NCBI GenBank assembly: GCA_022360355.1 | Contig: JAKSCY010000415.1 | Location: 1 to 10,359 of the forward strand | From: Chlorobiales bacterium | GTDB taxonomy: Bacteria; Bacteroidota; Chlorobiia; Chlorobiales; Chlorobiaceae | Length of the DNA stretch: 10,359 nt | Reading direction: 5' to 3' | The notes under the pieces: model-generated | What the model saw: only the letters and a program-made list of their open reading frames with translations | Database searches by the model: none | Told to the model about the DNA's origin: nothing | Part shown: positions 1-7,270 of the stretch, one piece after another | Position numbering within the stretch: position 1 is the stretch's first letter | Layout of the letters: each line of letters starts with the position of its first letter | Translations under genes and position numbers: made by a program

Positions 1-26
1 CGCGGAATAAATAAATAGAGGTGCCC

Positions 27-1418
27 TTAGAGATCATCTGCCGGTCTTGCAGTCCTGCCAAGGGCTTTGTCACATTCGACACGGGCGATGAGGTAATCGT
101 AGACAGCCTGAAGGTAGTTGGTTTTGGCTTTGTTGAGTTGCAGTTCCGCGTCGGAAAGTTCGAGCTGCGAACCGATGCCCTCCCGGAAACGCAGAAGCGT
201 GATCTCGTAGCTTCGCTCGGCTGTGCGTGTTGTTCTATCCTGAACCTCTATCCTTTTCCGGGACTCCTCAAGGTCGGACAGTTTTGTCTCAACCTCGGCA
301 TGTATGTCGGCTTTCAGATCTTCAAGCCTGGTTATGGACTGCAAACGGCCGAGCTTGGCCTGTTCAACCTGCGAACTTATCCGAAAACCGGTAAACAATG
401 GCAGGGAAACCTGTAATCCTACGGATGAAGTAACCGGCCAGTCTGTGTCTTTTATGGCAACACCGTCCTCAAACTGGGTCTGGGCCTGCAGCTGCCCCAC
501 CGCGTTAATTTCAGGAAAACGCTCGGCCCGTGCTGCATTGACATTTTGTGCTTCCGCCTCGATCTGCAGTTCGAGTTGCCGGACTTCCGGCCTTGCAGAC
601 AGCGCTTCAGCATAGGCAACGGACACATCGTCAGGGTATTTTCCTTGCCTGTACACAAGAGAATCAGACAGAATAACAGTGCCCTCCGGGTCGAGACCGA
701 TAGTGTTCTTGAGCTGTGTTCTGGCCGCCGCTGCGCGATTCCTTGCCTGTATGAGGTCAGGCTTGATATTCTCCACTGACAGGAACGCTTTCAAGGTATC
801 GATATCCGCAGCAACACCCTCTCTGAAAAGAGCCCGGCTGTCACGAAGGGCTGTTTCCCAGCGAGAGATGCTTTGTTCGAATATCGTCACCTGTTCGTCG
901 GCTATCAAGACGTTGTAATACGCTGTTTTGATGTTGGTGACGACATCCGCCTCAGCTTGGCGATATGTTTCCATGCTGATTTTCCGCACGGCGGAGGACG
1001 CTCGTATTCCTGCGACGGCCTTCAGGTTGAATACCGGCTGGCTCAGTGAAAGCGAGGCAACCATTGCATTATCCTGGCTGATTTCCAGAGGAATCAACCT
1101 TGTCGGATCACTTCCGGTTATGTCGGGGAAGTAGATCACAGCAGGTTCCAGGGTCCTTGTATAGTCGAATCCCGCATCGAGCTGCGGGAGCACACCCGCC
1201 CACGCCTCGCGAACTTTCTGACCGGCAATATCACGATTGAGCCTTGCAACCTCGAGGTCACGATTACGATCAAGGCCGGTGGAGACAGCCTCATCGAGTG
1301 AAAGCGTCAACGACTGCCCCTTGCCTGTATTTCCCCCGGCAGCAAAAATCAACGTGGGAGACAAGGCAACTGCAATCGCGACAACCGAATACAGCAGATA
1401 ACGCCCAAGGTTTGTCAT
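27..1418 (-). CDS. TolC-family outer-membrane efflux protein
   Basis: This is an outer-membrane channel component of a tripartite efflux pump or type I secretion system. It would form a trimeric barrel and periplasmic tunnel that works with an inner-membrane pump and an adaptor. The 463-residue length is typical. Residues 1-26 form a signal peptide (hydrophobic core LLYSVVAIAVALS, cleavage near IFA/A). Two OEP-type repeats follow, roughly 38-240 and 260-455, each with long Ala/Glu/Arg-rich helices; the first opens with LSLDEAVSTGLDRN. I chose the ATG at 1418 because the signal peptide begins there. The longer frame from a TTG at 1499 adds 27 residues before the signal and overlaps rarA by 19 bp. 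The start lies 62 bp after rarA on the same strand, with only a weak ribosome site (AAAAAG). An adaptor and pump gene may follow beyond the left edge, which is inference. The exact substrate cannot be read from the sequence. Confidence 0.9.
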   Translation of the reverse strand: MTNLGRYLLYSVVAIAVALSPTLIFAAGGNTGKGQSLTLSLDEAVSTGLDRNRDLEVARLNRDIAGQKVREAWAGVLPQLDAGFDYTRTLEPAVIYFPDITGSDPTRLIPLEISQDNAMVASLSLSQPVFNLKAVAGIRASSAVRKISMETYRQAEADVVTNIKTAYYNVLIADEQVTIFEQSISRWETALRDSRALFREGVAADIDTLKAFLSVENIKPDLIQARNRAAAARTQLKNTIGLDPEGTVILSDSLVYRQGKYPDDVSVAYAEALSARPEVRQLELQIEAEAQNVNAARAERFPEINAVGQLQAQTQFEDGVAIKDTDWPVTSSVGLQVSLPLFTGFRISSQVEQAKLGRLQSITRLEDLKADIHAEVETKLSDLEESRKRIEVQDRTTRTAERSYEITLLRFREGIGSQLELSDAELQLNKAKTNYLQAVYDYLIARVECDKALGRTARPADDL

Positions 1419-1480
1419 AACTTTTTGCACGAGATAAACTTTTGTAAAAAGCCCTGAAAAATATACCGAAATTCCAACGT

Positions 1481-2818
1481 TCAATACCTTCCTTTCCAAA
1501 GCTTTTCGAGACGCTCCCTGACAAATTTTTCCCTGCCTTCCCCTGTTGGATGGTAAAAAACCTGATTCAGACCTTCCGGCATGTAATGCTCCATGACAAA
1601 ATGCTCAGGATAATCATGAGGGTATTTGTAACCCTTGCCATACCCTGATTCTTTCATGAACTTGGTCGGAGCATTTCTCAGATGCATTGGGACGGGAGCA
1701 GCCTGGTGAGCCTCGGCATAACGCTGCGCTTCATTTATTGCCTGGTAACTTGCATTGGATTTCGGAGAACCTGCCAGATAGGTAACCCCCTGCGCAAGGT
1801 TTATTCTCGCTTCGGGCAGCCCTATCACTTCTACGGCATGAAAAACCGAAACTGCCAGTGTAAGAGCGTAAGGATCGGCATTACCTATGTCTTCGCTGGC
1901 AAAAATAACCATTCTGCGCGCGATGAATTTCGGGTCCTCCCCTCCTTCGAGCATCCTTGCAAGCCAGAACAGGGCCGCATCGGGATCGGACCCTCTCAGA
2001 GATTTGATGAACGCCGAGATGATATCGTAATGCGACTCTCCCTTTTTATCATAAACAGGGAGCTTTTTCTGCAGTGCGCCTTCAAGCAGGTCCCGGGAAA
2101 GATGAAGAGGCTTCTTCGAACTATCAACCATGGAAAAAGCTGCTTCGACAGCGTTCAGGGCTTTACGGGCATCGCCTCCGGCAAACTGCAGCAGAAAGTC
2201 CCAGTCATCAATGACGATCTCACAGGGAGCAATCAGCGAATCGCCTGCAAGTGCCCGCCTGACAACTGCTTCTATATCATGGTTTTCGAGAGGATTGAGA
2301 ATGTACACCTGCATCCTGCTCATCAGAGCGGCATTGACCTCAAACGAAGGATTCTCGGTTGTTGCCCCGACCAGCACAACAACGCCTTGTTCAATTGCAT
2401 GCAGCAGCGAATCCTGCTGAGCCTTGTTGAAACGGTGAATCTCATCGATAAACAAGAGCGTCTGGCGGCCTTCAAGCCGTTGTGCAGAAACGGCAAGATC
2501 GAGTGCCCTGCGCACCTCCCTGACCCCTGCATCGACTGCAGACAATGCATCAAAACGAAAATCAAGTGACTTGGCACATATTTCCGCCAGTGTCGTCTTG
2601 CCTGAACCGGGAGGTCCCCAGAATATCATCGAAGGCAGGCGCCCCTGAGTGATGAACTTCCGCAAGGGAGCATCAGCACCGATAAGGTGATCCTGGCCAT
2701 ACATTTCGTCAAGAGTTCGCGGCCGTACCCTTTCGGCAAGCGGCTGAAAACGGGAATCCGCATTGCCTCCGGCGGGCAAACCGAAAAGATCTTCCTGATT
2801 TTCCTTGCCTGCGGACAT
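1481..2818 (-). CDS. rarA: RarA/MgsA family AAA+ ATPase (replication-associated recombination protein A)
   Basis: RarA is a cytoplasmic AAA+ ATPase related to clamp-loader subunits and to eukaryotic WRNIP1/Mgs1. It acts at stalled or gapped replication forks and is involved in recombination and post-replication repair. The protein has 445 residues, normal for the family. Visible motifs are Walker [10 protein letters not shown] (68-76), Walker B LLFIDEIH (121-128), sensor 1 GATTENP (151-157), an SR arginine-finger pair (167-168), and a C-terminal tetramerisation region ending in [22 protein letters not shown]. The N-terminal region carries [10 protein letters not shown], the usual family opening. 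The ATG at 2818 is chosen over a longer frame from 2911 because a good ribosome site, AGAGGT (2825-2830), sits 6 bp before it and the family sequence begins here. It lies 145 bp downstream of ribE and 62 bp upstream of the TolC-family gene, both on the same strand. QEDLF at residues 8-12 resembles a sliding-clamp-binding peptide. Confidence 0.96.
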   Translation of the reverse strand: MSAGKENQEDLFGLPAGGNADSRFQPLAERVRPRTLDEMYGQDHLIGADAPLRKFITQGRLPSMIFWGPPGSGKTTLAEICAKSLDFRFDALSAVDAGVREVRRALDLAVSAQRLEGRQTLLFIDEIHRFNKAQQDSLLHAIEQGVVVLVGATTENPSFEVNAALMSRMQVYILNPLENHDIEAVVRRALAGDSLIAPCEIVIDDWDFLLQFAGGDARKALNAVEAAFSMVDSSKKPLHLSRDLLEGALQKKLPVYDKKGESHYDIISAFIKSLRGSDPDAALFWLARMLEGGEDPKFIARRMVIFASEDIGNADPYALTLAVSVFHAVEVIGLPEARINLAQGVTYLAGSPKSNASYQAINEAQRYAEAHQAAPVPMHLRNAPTKFMKESGYGKGYKYPHDYPEHFVMEHYMPEGLNQVFYHPTGEGREKFVRERLEKLWKGRY

Positions 2819-2824
2819 CAAGGC

Positions 2825-2830
2825 ACCTCT
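2825..2830 (-). promoter_or_regulatory. Ribosome binding site that fixes the rarA start
   Basis: AGAGGT on the minus strand lies 6 bp before the ATG at 2818. It is the best Shine-Dalgarno match among the genes here and supports that start over ATG, GTG or TTG codons further upstream in the same frame. Confidence 0.7.
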
Positions 2831-2835
2831 ATAAA

Positions 2836-2851
2836 ATGTCGTGAGCGACAT
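2836..2851 (-). promoter_or_regulatory. Small stem-loop just upstream of the rarA ribosome site
   Basis: ATGTCG and CGACAT form a perfect 6-bp stem around a 4-nt loop, ending 5 bp before the AGAGGT ribosome site of rarA. On the minus strand it is followed by TTTAT. It is too weak and the T run too short for a convincing terminator. It could affect translation initiation or attenuate transcription, but chance is possible. Confidence 0.3.
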
Positions 2852-2884
2852 GAAAACAAGGCGGACGGAGCGCAAGAACCGGGG

Positions 2885-2899
2885 TGTACACATAGTACA
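2885..2899. promoter_or_regulatory. 15-bp palindrome upstream of rarA, candidate operator
   Basis: TGTAC and GTACA form a perfect inverted repeat with a 5-bp spacer (ACATA). It lies in the 145-bp gap between ribE and rarA, about 67 bp upstream of the rarA ATG. On the minus strand the centre contains TACTAT, which could be a -10 box. The only -35 candidate, TTGGGC at 2917-2922, is weak and 19 bp away. Operator function is inference. Confidence 0.3.
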
Positions 2900-2963
2900 T
2901 GAGGATTCCAAGCACCGCCCAACGATGTAATCAGGGCGCTGAACAAGTCTATAGAGATGCCCA

Positions 2964-3620
2964 TCAATATCCTAAATCACTTAACCAGTTTTCGCTGATT
3001 TTTCCGGAGCCTCTCTCTGAATTTTTTAGAAGCTCCTGCTGCCTTGCAATATATTTACCGAGAATATCAAACTCCAGATTTACCCGGCTGCCTTCTTTCA
3101 AATTGTTAATGGTTGTATTGTCGAACGTATAAGGGATAATCGCAACGGCAAAGCTGTTTTCCTTGACGTTCGCAACGGTAAGACTGACTCCATCGATCGC
3201 AATGGAACCTACCGGCACTATGAAAGGCTGAAATTCTTCCGGAAAACCGATCCTGATCTCCCTGCTTCCTCCCAGATCGTATACCCCCAGAACCGTCCCG
3301 ACACAATCCACATGCCCCTGAACAAAATGACCGCCAAGCCTGTCCGAAGCCTGTAACGCCCTCTCAAGGTTTACGGGAGCACCTGGGGCAAAGAAACCAA
3401 GCGTGGTTTTCTTCAGTGTTTCCTCTATTGTATCGACGTCGAATGCCTTGTCGCCGAGGGCCACAACCGTCTGGCAGACGCCATTGATCGCGACACTTTC
3501 ATCGATTGCAAGATCACTGAACTCCTGCTCATTGTTGTAGCGTACCGCAATGCGCAGGCCTGCCCCCCTTCTGTGAACCCCCGCTATCGTCCCGACATCC
3601 TTGACAATTCCGGTAAACAT
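2964..3620 (-). CDS. ribE: Riboflavin synthase, alpha-type
   Basis: This enzyme catalyses the last step of riboflavin synthesis, the dismutation of two 6,7-dimethyl-8-ribityllumazine molecules into riboflavin and a pyrimidine that is recycled by lumazine synthase. It acts as a cytoplasmic trimer. The 218 residues carry the two homologous lumazine-binding barrels: MFTGI at the N-terminus, [11 protein letters not shown] (42-52), [10 protein letters not shown] (96-105), then the second copy [11 protein letters not shown] (139-149) and [14 protein letters not shown] (181-194). Residues matching known functional positions of the E. coli enzyme are F2, S42, C49, H103, D143, T148 and D185. The ATG at 3620 gives the invariant MFTGI start. 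It begins 6 bp after the tpx stop on the same strand, so the two are probably co-transcribed; the ribosome site (AGCAGGG) overlaps the tpx stop codon. The tail after residue 200 is slightly longer than the core fold needs. Confidence 0.97.
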   Translation of the reverse strand: MFTGIVKDVGTIAGVHRRGAGLRIAVRYNNEQEFSDLAIDESVAINGVCQTVVALGDKAFDVDTIEETLKKTTLGFFAPGAPVNLERALQASDRLGGHFVQGHVDCVGTVLGVYDLGGSREIRIGFPEEFQPFIVPVGSIAIDGVSLTVANVKENSFAVAIIPYTFDNTTINNLKEGSRVNLEFDILGKYIARQQELLKNSERGSGKISENWLSDLGY

Positions 3621-3626
3621 ACCCTG

Positions 3627-4127
3627 CTATACCATGGCCTTCAGGGCTGCTTCGTAATCGGGCTCCTGGGTTATCTCGGGTACCTGTTCAGCATGGATAA
3701 CCTTGCCATCCTTGTCCACAATAACCACGGCACGGGAAAGAATCCCTTTAAGAGGACCGTCGGTAATAGTAACACCATAATCACTGCCGAATTCAGGCGA
3801 ACGGAAGACAGAAAGAGAAACAACGTTTTCAATACCTTCAACCTCGCAAAAACGCTTGTGCGCGAAAGGAAGGTCGGCAGAAATACACAGCACCACAGTA
3901 TCGGGAATGCTGGAAGCTTCAAGATTAAAACGCCTCACTGAAGCCGCACAGACAGGGGTATCGAGGCTGGGAAAAATGTTCAGTACGATCCTTTTTCCGG
4001 CAAAATCCGCCATGTTTGCTTCGGACAGATCTTTATTTACAAGAGTAAACGAAGGAGCGGCTGTTCCTGCGGCAGGCAATTCACCAACAGTTGCTACAGG
4101 ATTTCCTTTTAGTGTAATCTGGGCCAT
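3627..4127 (-). CDS. tpx: Thiol peroxidase Tpx (atypical 2-Cys peroxiredoxin)
   Basis: Tpx reduces hydrogen peroxide and alkyl or lipid hydroperoxides, using electrons from thioredoxin. The 166-residue protein closely follows the E. coli pattern: GNPV near the start, FAGKRIVLNIFPSLDTPVCAASVRRFN with peroxidatic Cys60, VVLCISADLPFAHKRFC with resolving Cys94, and the DGPLKG and EITQEPDYEAAL blocks near the end. The ATG at 4127 is preferred to a start 27 bp upstream because AAGGAAG lies just before it and because family members begin with MAQ-like residues directly before the first beta strand. It is the first gene of a tpx-ribE unit and lies 164 bp downstream of the doxX-like gene. In a strict anaerobe or photosynthetic host it would deal with transient oxygen exposure, which is inference. 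Confidence 0.97.
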   Translation of the reverse strand: MAQITLKGNPVATVGELPAAGTAAPSFTLVNKDLSEANMADFAGKRIVLNIFPSLDTPVCAASVRRFNLEASSIPDTVVLCISADLPFAHKRFCEVEGIENVVSLSVFRSPEFGSDYGVTITDGPLKGILSRAVVIVDKDGKVIHAEQVPEITQEPDYEAALKAMV

Positions 4128-4164
4128 ATTTTTTCTTCCTTGTTTTAACTTCAAAAGATTGTGC

Positions 4165-4194
4165 TCAATACAGTAAACAGTAAAGGGTTCTCAA
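4165..4194 (-). promoter_or_regulatory. Candidate tpx promoter
   Basis: On the minus strand TTGAGA (4189-4194) and TATTGA (4165-4170) are separated by 18 bp, which would start transcription about 30 nt before the tpx ATG. Both boxes are imperfect. An inverted repeat covers the -35 box, which would suit repressor or activator control. This was read by eye only. Confidence 0.35.
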
Positions 4195-4200
4195 GAGAAC
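4187..4200. repeat. Inverted repeat over the putative tpx -35 box
   Basis: GTTCTC and GAGAAC are perfect 6-bp inverted arms around AA (4193-4194). The position, roughly 60-73 bp upstream of the tpx ATG, would suit a small operator. No known regulator consensus is recognised. Confidence 0.35.
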
Positions 4201-4291
4201 AGTACGCCAGAACAGGGAAAACCCGGACAAAGTTCCCATCACGGGCACAATTACCCGCCCATGCATCAAAAAGTAAATAAAACGGATTCCC

Positions 4292-4708
4292 TCAATCCCA
4301 CAGCCCTCTTCCTCTTGAAACGCTGTATTTGCCGGAACCGAGAAAAACAATTGCAAGAGAACCGAACAGGTAGAGAAACTGCAGTTCCAGTGCATGACCT
4401 CCGTGTTGAGTCAGGGAAAACAGTTCATCGGCATGCACAAGATATACAGCCATCACCATCACAAATGCCTCAAGCAGTGCGGCAGGCCGGGAAAGAATAC
4501 CCAGAACAACAAGCAGCGGAGCGAGTATTTCCCCGACAAGCACACCATAGGACAGGAATGCGGGTAGGCCTGCATCAACAAGAGACTTCTCAATAAAACC
4601 AAGACCACTTTCGAGCTTGTGAATCCCGTGAAACAGCATCAGGCCGCCCACAGAAAAACGCAAAAGCAGTTTGCCCAGATCGTTGTTTTGAATAATACGG
4701 TCTATCAT
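4292..4708 (-). CDS. DoxX family membrane protein
   Basis: This is a small inner-membrane protein of the DoxX superfamily (DoxX/SURF4-like). Family members include a subunit of archaeal thiosulfate:quinone oxidoreductase and bacterial proteins linked to thiol and oxidative stress; most have no proven reaction. The 138 residues contain four probable membrane segments, about 11-30, 52-73, 77-94 and 107-125. Typical signatures are [19 protein letters not shown], an acidic residue after the second loop ([16 protein letters not shown]), and [23 protein letters not shown] near the end. I chose the ATG at 4708; a GTG at 4735 would add nine residues but has no ribosome site, and neither does 4708 have a clear one. 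It lies downstream of the porin terminator and upstream of tpx on the same strand. Its substrate or partner cannot be told from the sequence. Confidence 0.85.
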   Translation of the reverse strand: MIDRIIQNNDLGKLLLRFSVGGLMLFHGIHKLESGLGFIEKSLVDAGLPAFLSYGVLVGEILAPLLVVLGILSRPAALLEAFVMVMAVYLVHADELFSLTQHGGHALELQFLYLFGSLAIVFLGSGKYSVSRGRGLWD

Positions 4709-4738
4709 GATAGTCAAATAATTTATGGGGTTCACCGC

Positions 4739-4767
4739 AAGTTAGAAAAGCTCTGGATAAAGGCCAA
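4739..4767 (-). promoter_or_regulatory. Candidate promoter for the DoxX-family gene
   Basis: TTGGCC (4762-4767) and TAACTT (4739-4744) on the minus strand are spaced by exactly 17 bp, just after the porin terminator and about 30 bp before the ATG at 4708. The boxes match only partly. If real, this excludes the GTG at 4735 as the start. Confidence 0.3.
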
Positions 4768-4794
4768 TTTTTGGGGCACAATGAGGAGAAGCAC

Positions 4795-4853
4795 AAAAAA
4801 GTCTATAAAAGAACAACCGGACTGCCCCACGGAGAAGGAACAGTCCGGTGTTC
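4795..4853 (-). terminator. Rho-independent terminator of the porin gene
   Basis: On the minus strand GAACACCGGACTG pairs with CAGTCCGGTTGTTC through 13 base pairs with a single bulged base, around a 16-nt loop. It is followed by TTTT and, after a short gap, a second run of six T. It begins 48 bp past the porin stop codon and so closes that transcript before the DoxX-family gene. Confidence 0.88.
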
Positions 4854-4900
4854 AGGATGTTGTTACGGTCAAACCAGAAAAATCACAACATCTTCCTTAC

Positions 4901-5914
4901 CTATTTTGCGGTAAAGCTGAAGTTGTAGATGGCACCTACGGAAACGACATAAGGTGCGTTGTCTGACTCAAGATCGGCGTAACTTGCCATGGCATAAACC
5001 TGGGCATTGTCGAGGACATTATAGAATGCACCGCCGGTAATACCGAACCCTTCAGCTGCCCCGTCATCAACGTACCCGAGCGACAACGACAAATCGGTCT
5101 TCTCCATCATTGCTGTTCCGGTTACATAGAGATAACTGACGTTGTCCATACCACTGGTGTCGATGTTTTCGTAGGAAACACCGGCTTTCCAGTCTTCGGA
5201 CTTGTAAGTTGCATAAGCCCTCATGGCGCCGCCACCTGCATTAATACCAGGATAGTTTGTTTTCCCATCGCTGTTTTCAGCATAAACGCCACCGAGAGTA
5301 AAGCCACCGGAGCTGTAGGAACCACCTGCGAGGTAGCCGATCTCATCATCGTTGCTGTCATCAATAGCGATACCACCTACAAGCTTGAAGCCGCTTATGT
5401 TAGGTGTGAAATACTGTAAAGAGTTATCAGTGAACCCGTTGGTTGCAGGAGACAAACCATAGGAAGCACCGCCTCCACTGAAAACGCCACCTGAATTGAT
5501 ACGAGACAGATCATAGAACGGATCAAGCGCATAGCCAGGGAATTTGTATGCGTTCGTCATCCGGCCGTAGGTAACTTTACCAAAACTGCCCGAGAATCCT
5601 CCGAAAAAGAAACGCTGATTAAATCCGTCTCCACCACCATCCCAATCGGAAGGTGCCCCAACCTGCAAATGAACAAATGCTTTGACATCATCGTTGCCAT
5701 AGGAACCTTTTATGCCGAAACGGGATACGTTATCCGTTCCTCTGAAGCCGTCGATCGAACCTGCCCCGTCTTCATCGACATAGTTGAAAGAGTACCTCAG
5801 ATTACCGTAAACAGTCACTTCAGGCTTTGTCTCAGTCTCTGCCTCGGCCTTTACCGTTGCCGGCATTGCCCAGACCATGACCAAGCATAGTAATGACAAG
5901 ATTTTCTTCTTCAT
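4901..5914 (-). CDS. Outer-membrane porin (Gram-negative general porin type)
   Basis: This is a beta-barrel porin that would allow small solutes across the outer membrane. The 337-residue precursor starts with a clear signal peptide, MKKKILSLLCLVMVWAMPATVKA, with cleavage after VKA (residue 23). The mature part has no cysteine. It shows alternating amphipathic strands rich in Gly, Tyr, Phe, Ser and Asp, separated by Asp/Gly/Asn-rich loops. Porin-like marks are EVTVYGNLRYSFNYV at the mature N-terminus, SRFGIKGSYG, FGGFSGSFGKVTYGR (about 104-118) followed by a stretch that may be the constriction loop, and repeated GGxY strands. The end is unusual: the last strand YNFSF is followed by TAK instead of ending in Phe. 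It has its own leader, probable promoter and terminator, so it is likely a single-gene, highly expressed unit. Its solute preference is not visible. Confidence 0.88.
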   Translation of the reverse strand: MKKKILSLLCLVMVWAMPATVKAEAETETKPEVTVYGNLRYSFNYVDEDGAGSIDGFRGTDNVSRFGIKGSYGNDDVKAFVHLQVGAPSDWDGGGDGFNQRFFFGGFSGSFGKVTYGRMTNAYKFPGYALDPFYDLSRINSGGVFSGGGASYGLSPATNGFTDNSLQYFTPNISGFKLVGGIAIDDSNDDEIGYLAGGSYSSGGFTLGGVYAENSDGKTNYPGINAGGGAMRAYATYKSEDWKAGVSYENIDTSGMDNVSYLYVTGTAMMEKTDLSLSLGYVDDGAAEGFGITGGAFYNVLDNAQVYAMASYADLESDNAPYVVSVGAIYNFSFTAK

Positions 5915-6006
5915 GTTGCTGCTTTCTTAAGTGTTTGTGTTGCTGTTTTTTCTCGTTCTTTTCCCTTTCTGTGGAAAAAGTTGTCGTGAAGCTTCTTTTT
6001 CTGCCT

Positions 6007-6039
6007 CCCCCTATGCACAAAACTATATGCTTATGGGGG
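6007..6039 (-). promoter_or_regulatory. Stem-loop at the 5' end of the porin leader
   Basis: CCCCC (6007-6011) can pair with GGGGG (6035-6039), extended by AT/AT if one T is bulged, around an A/T-rich loop. If the promoter at 6040-6067 is used, this hairpin lies at the very 5' end of a leader of about 118 nt. Terminal hairpins are known to stabilise porin messages such as ompA in E. coli; that role here is inference. Confidence 0.4.
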
Positions 6040-6067
6040 TATATATTGATATAACTCACAACCTCAA
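6040..6067 (-). promoter_or_regulatory. Candidate porin promoter
   Basis: TTGAGG (6062-6067) and TATATA (6040-6045) on the minus strand have a 16-bp spacer. Directly upstream lies an A/T-rich tract with a T6 run, which could act as an UP element. The boxes fit a housekeeping sigma factor. The 222-bp gap between ribD and the porin gene holds this promoter, the leader hairpin and a purine-rich leader with a modest ribosome site (AAGAAAG), and nothing else that I can see. Confidence 0.45.
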
Positions 6068-6136
6068 TGATATAAAAAACACTTGATAAAACCAAATCCT
6101 GAAATAAGCGGCTCTCTTTATACCGGGACTCAAAGG

Positions 6137-7252
6137 TCACAAAACGTAAGCTTCAAGCAAAATGTCATCGCCAAAAAAGCATGGCGGTTCAAACCTGAGG
6201 TCAAAAGCCTTGTCAGGGACATTTACACCAAGCGGAGCAAACGAACTCAGGCCGTCTCCTCCAAAAATCTTCGGAGCAACATACATATATGTTTTGTCAA
6301 CCAGTCGTGCCTGCATCATTGAACCGGAGAGACGGGCACCTGCTTCGACAAAAACAGAAAGAATACCTTTATCATGAAGGATACCCATTACTTCCTGAAG
6401 GTCGAGACCTGCATCATGTTCGTTGACAAACGCCACCTCGATTCCTTTTTCTCCCAAACGGTCACGCTTCACGGGATCAGCTCTTTTTTCACTGGCAAAT
6501 ACAAGCGTCCGGGCTTCACTGTTAAAAACCTTTTCTCCTCCAGACAATCGCAAGCCTCCATCAAGAACGACCCGTAACGGGTTCCTGCCCTCACAGTGAC
6601 GCACTGTCAGAAGAGGATCGTCGGCCAGAACAGTAGCAGAACCGGTAAGAACAGCATCATAACGGCTCCTCAACATGTGCACATGCTCCCTCGCCTGTGA
6701 ACCCGTAATCCATTTCGACAAGCCGCTTGCCGTCGCTATTTTCCCGTCGAGTGTCTGCGCGAGTTTCAGGGAAACAAACGGCATGTTTTTTACATGGGTT
6801 TTAATAAACGCCTCATTCAATTTCAGAGCCTTCTCCTCAAGAATCCCCTCGATAACTTCGACACCCGCATCACGAAGCCTCTGAACACCTTTCCCGGCAA
6901 CTCTGACATGGGGGTCCCTGCCGGCAATCACAACCCGCGGGATGTTCTTTTCGATGATGAGATCGCTGCAGGGTGGTGTTTTGCCGTGATGAGAACACGG
7001 CTCAAGATTGACATACAGCGTCGACTGCTGCAGAAGCAGACTATCTGTCACCGACGCTATGGCATTAACTTCTGCATGGGGGCCACCAAACCGTTCATGG
7101 AATCCTTCCCCTATGATGCGGTCCCCACAAACAACCACAGCGCCCACCATGGGATTTGGGCTGACATAACCCGCCCCATCTTGAGCAAGTTCAAGACAGC
7201 GCGACATATACCGCTCGTGGTAACCGCTCGCATTCTTTCCGCTCTCACTCAT
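6137..7252 (-). CDS. ribD: Bifunctional riboflavin biosynthesis protein RibD (deaminase/reductase)
   Basis: RibD carries out two consecutive steps of riboflavin synthesis: deamination of 2,5-diamino-6-ribosylamino-4(3H)-pyrimidinone 5'-phosphate, then NADPH-dependent reduction of the ribosyl side chain. The 371 residues contain both domains. The N-terminal zinc deaminase domain (about 11-150) has [14 protein letters not shown] at 59-61 and [12 protein letters not shown] at 84-95, giving zinc ligands H59, C86 and C95 with catalytic E61. The C-terminal reductase domain (about 157-371) has [41 protein letters not shown] and a late [14 protein letters not shown]. Nothing is missing. The gene begins 18 bp after the dCMP deaminase stop and is likely co-transcribed with it; the ribosome site is weak. 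The rest of the pathway except ribE is not in this window. Confidence 0.97.
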   Translation of the reverse strand: MSESGKNASGYHERYMSRCLELAQDGAGYVSPNPMVGAVVVCGDRIIGEGFHERFGGPHAEVNAIASVTDSLLLQQSTLYVNLEPCSHHGKTPPCSDLIIEKNIPRVVIAGRDPHVRVAGKGVQRLRDAGVEVIEGILEEKALKLNEAFIKTHVKNMPFVSLKLAQTLDGKIATASGLSKWITGSQAREHVHMLRSRYDAVLTGSATVLADDPLLTVRHCEGRNPLRVVLDGGLRLSGGEKVFNSEARTLVFASEKRADPVKRDRLGEKGIEVAFVNEHDAGLDLQEVMGILHDKGILSVFVEAGARLSGSMMQARLVDKTYMYVAPKIFGGDGLSSFAPLGVNVPDKAFDLRFEPPCFFGDDILLEAYVL

Positions 7253-7270
7253 AGGGCACCATGTAGCGGG

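Noticed and set aside
1419..1499. 27-residue N-terminal extension of the TolC-family protein from a TTG
   Set aside because: It would put the signal peptide in the interior and overlap rarA; the ATG at 1418 gives a normal signal peptide.
1682..2569. Long plus-strand open frame (295 codons)
   Set aside because: It lies fully antisense to rarA, whose motifs are unmistakable. The translation is rich in Cys, Arg and His with no domain, as expected for a shadow frame.
2819..2911. 31-residue N-terminal extension of RarA
   Set aside because: The internal ATG at 2818 has a strong ribosome site and the family sequence begins there.
2916..2938. CGCCC/GGGCG hairpin after ribE as a terminator
   Set aside because: Only 5 bp of stem, a 13-nt loop and no T run on the minus strand.
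4213..4258. Short G/C-rich inverted repeats between the DoxX gene and tpx
   Set aside because: Stems of 4-5 bp with no T run; too weak to call a terminator or operator.
5832..6140. Minus-strand frame of 102 codons in the porin leader
   Set aside because: It starts with GTG inside the ribD end, runs out of frame into the porin signal peptide and has a low-complexity Lys/Glu/Gln composition. It is better explained as the purine-rich leader.
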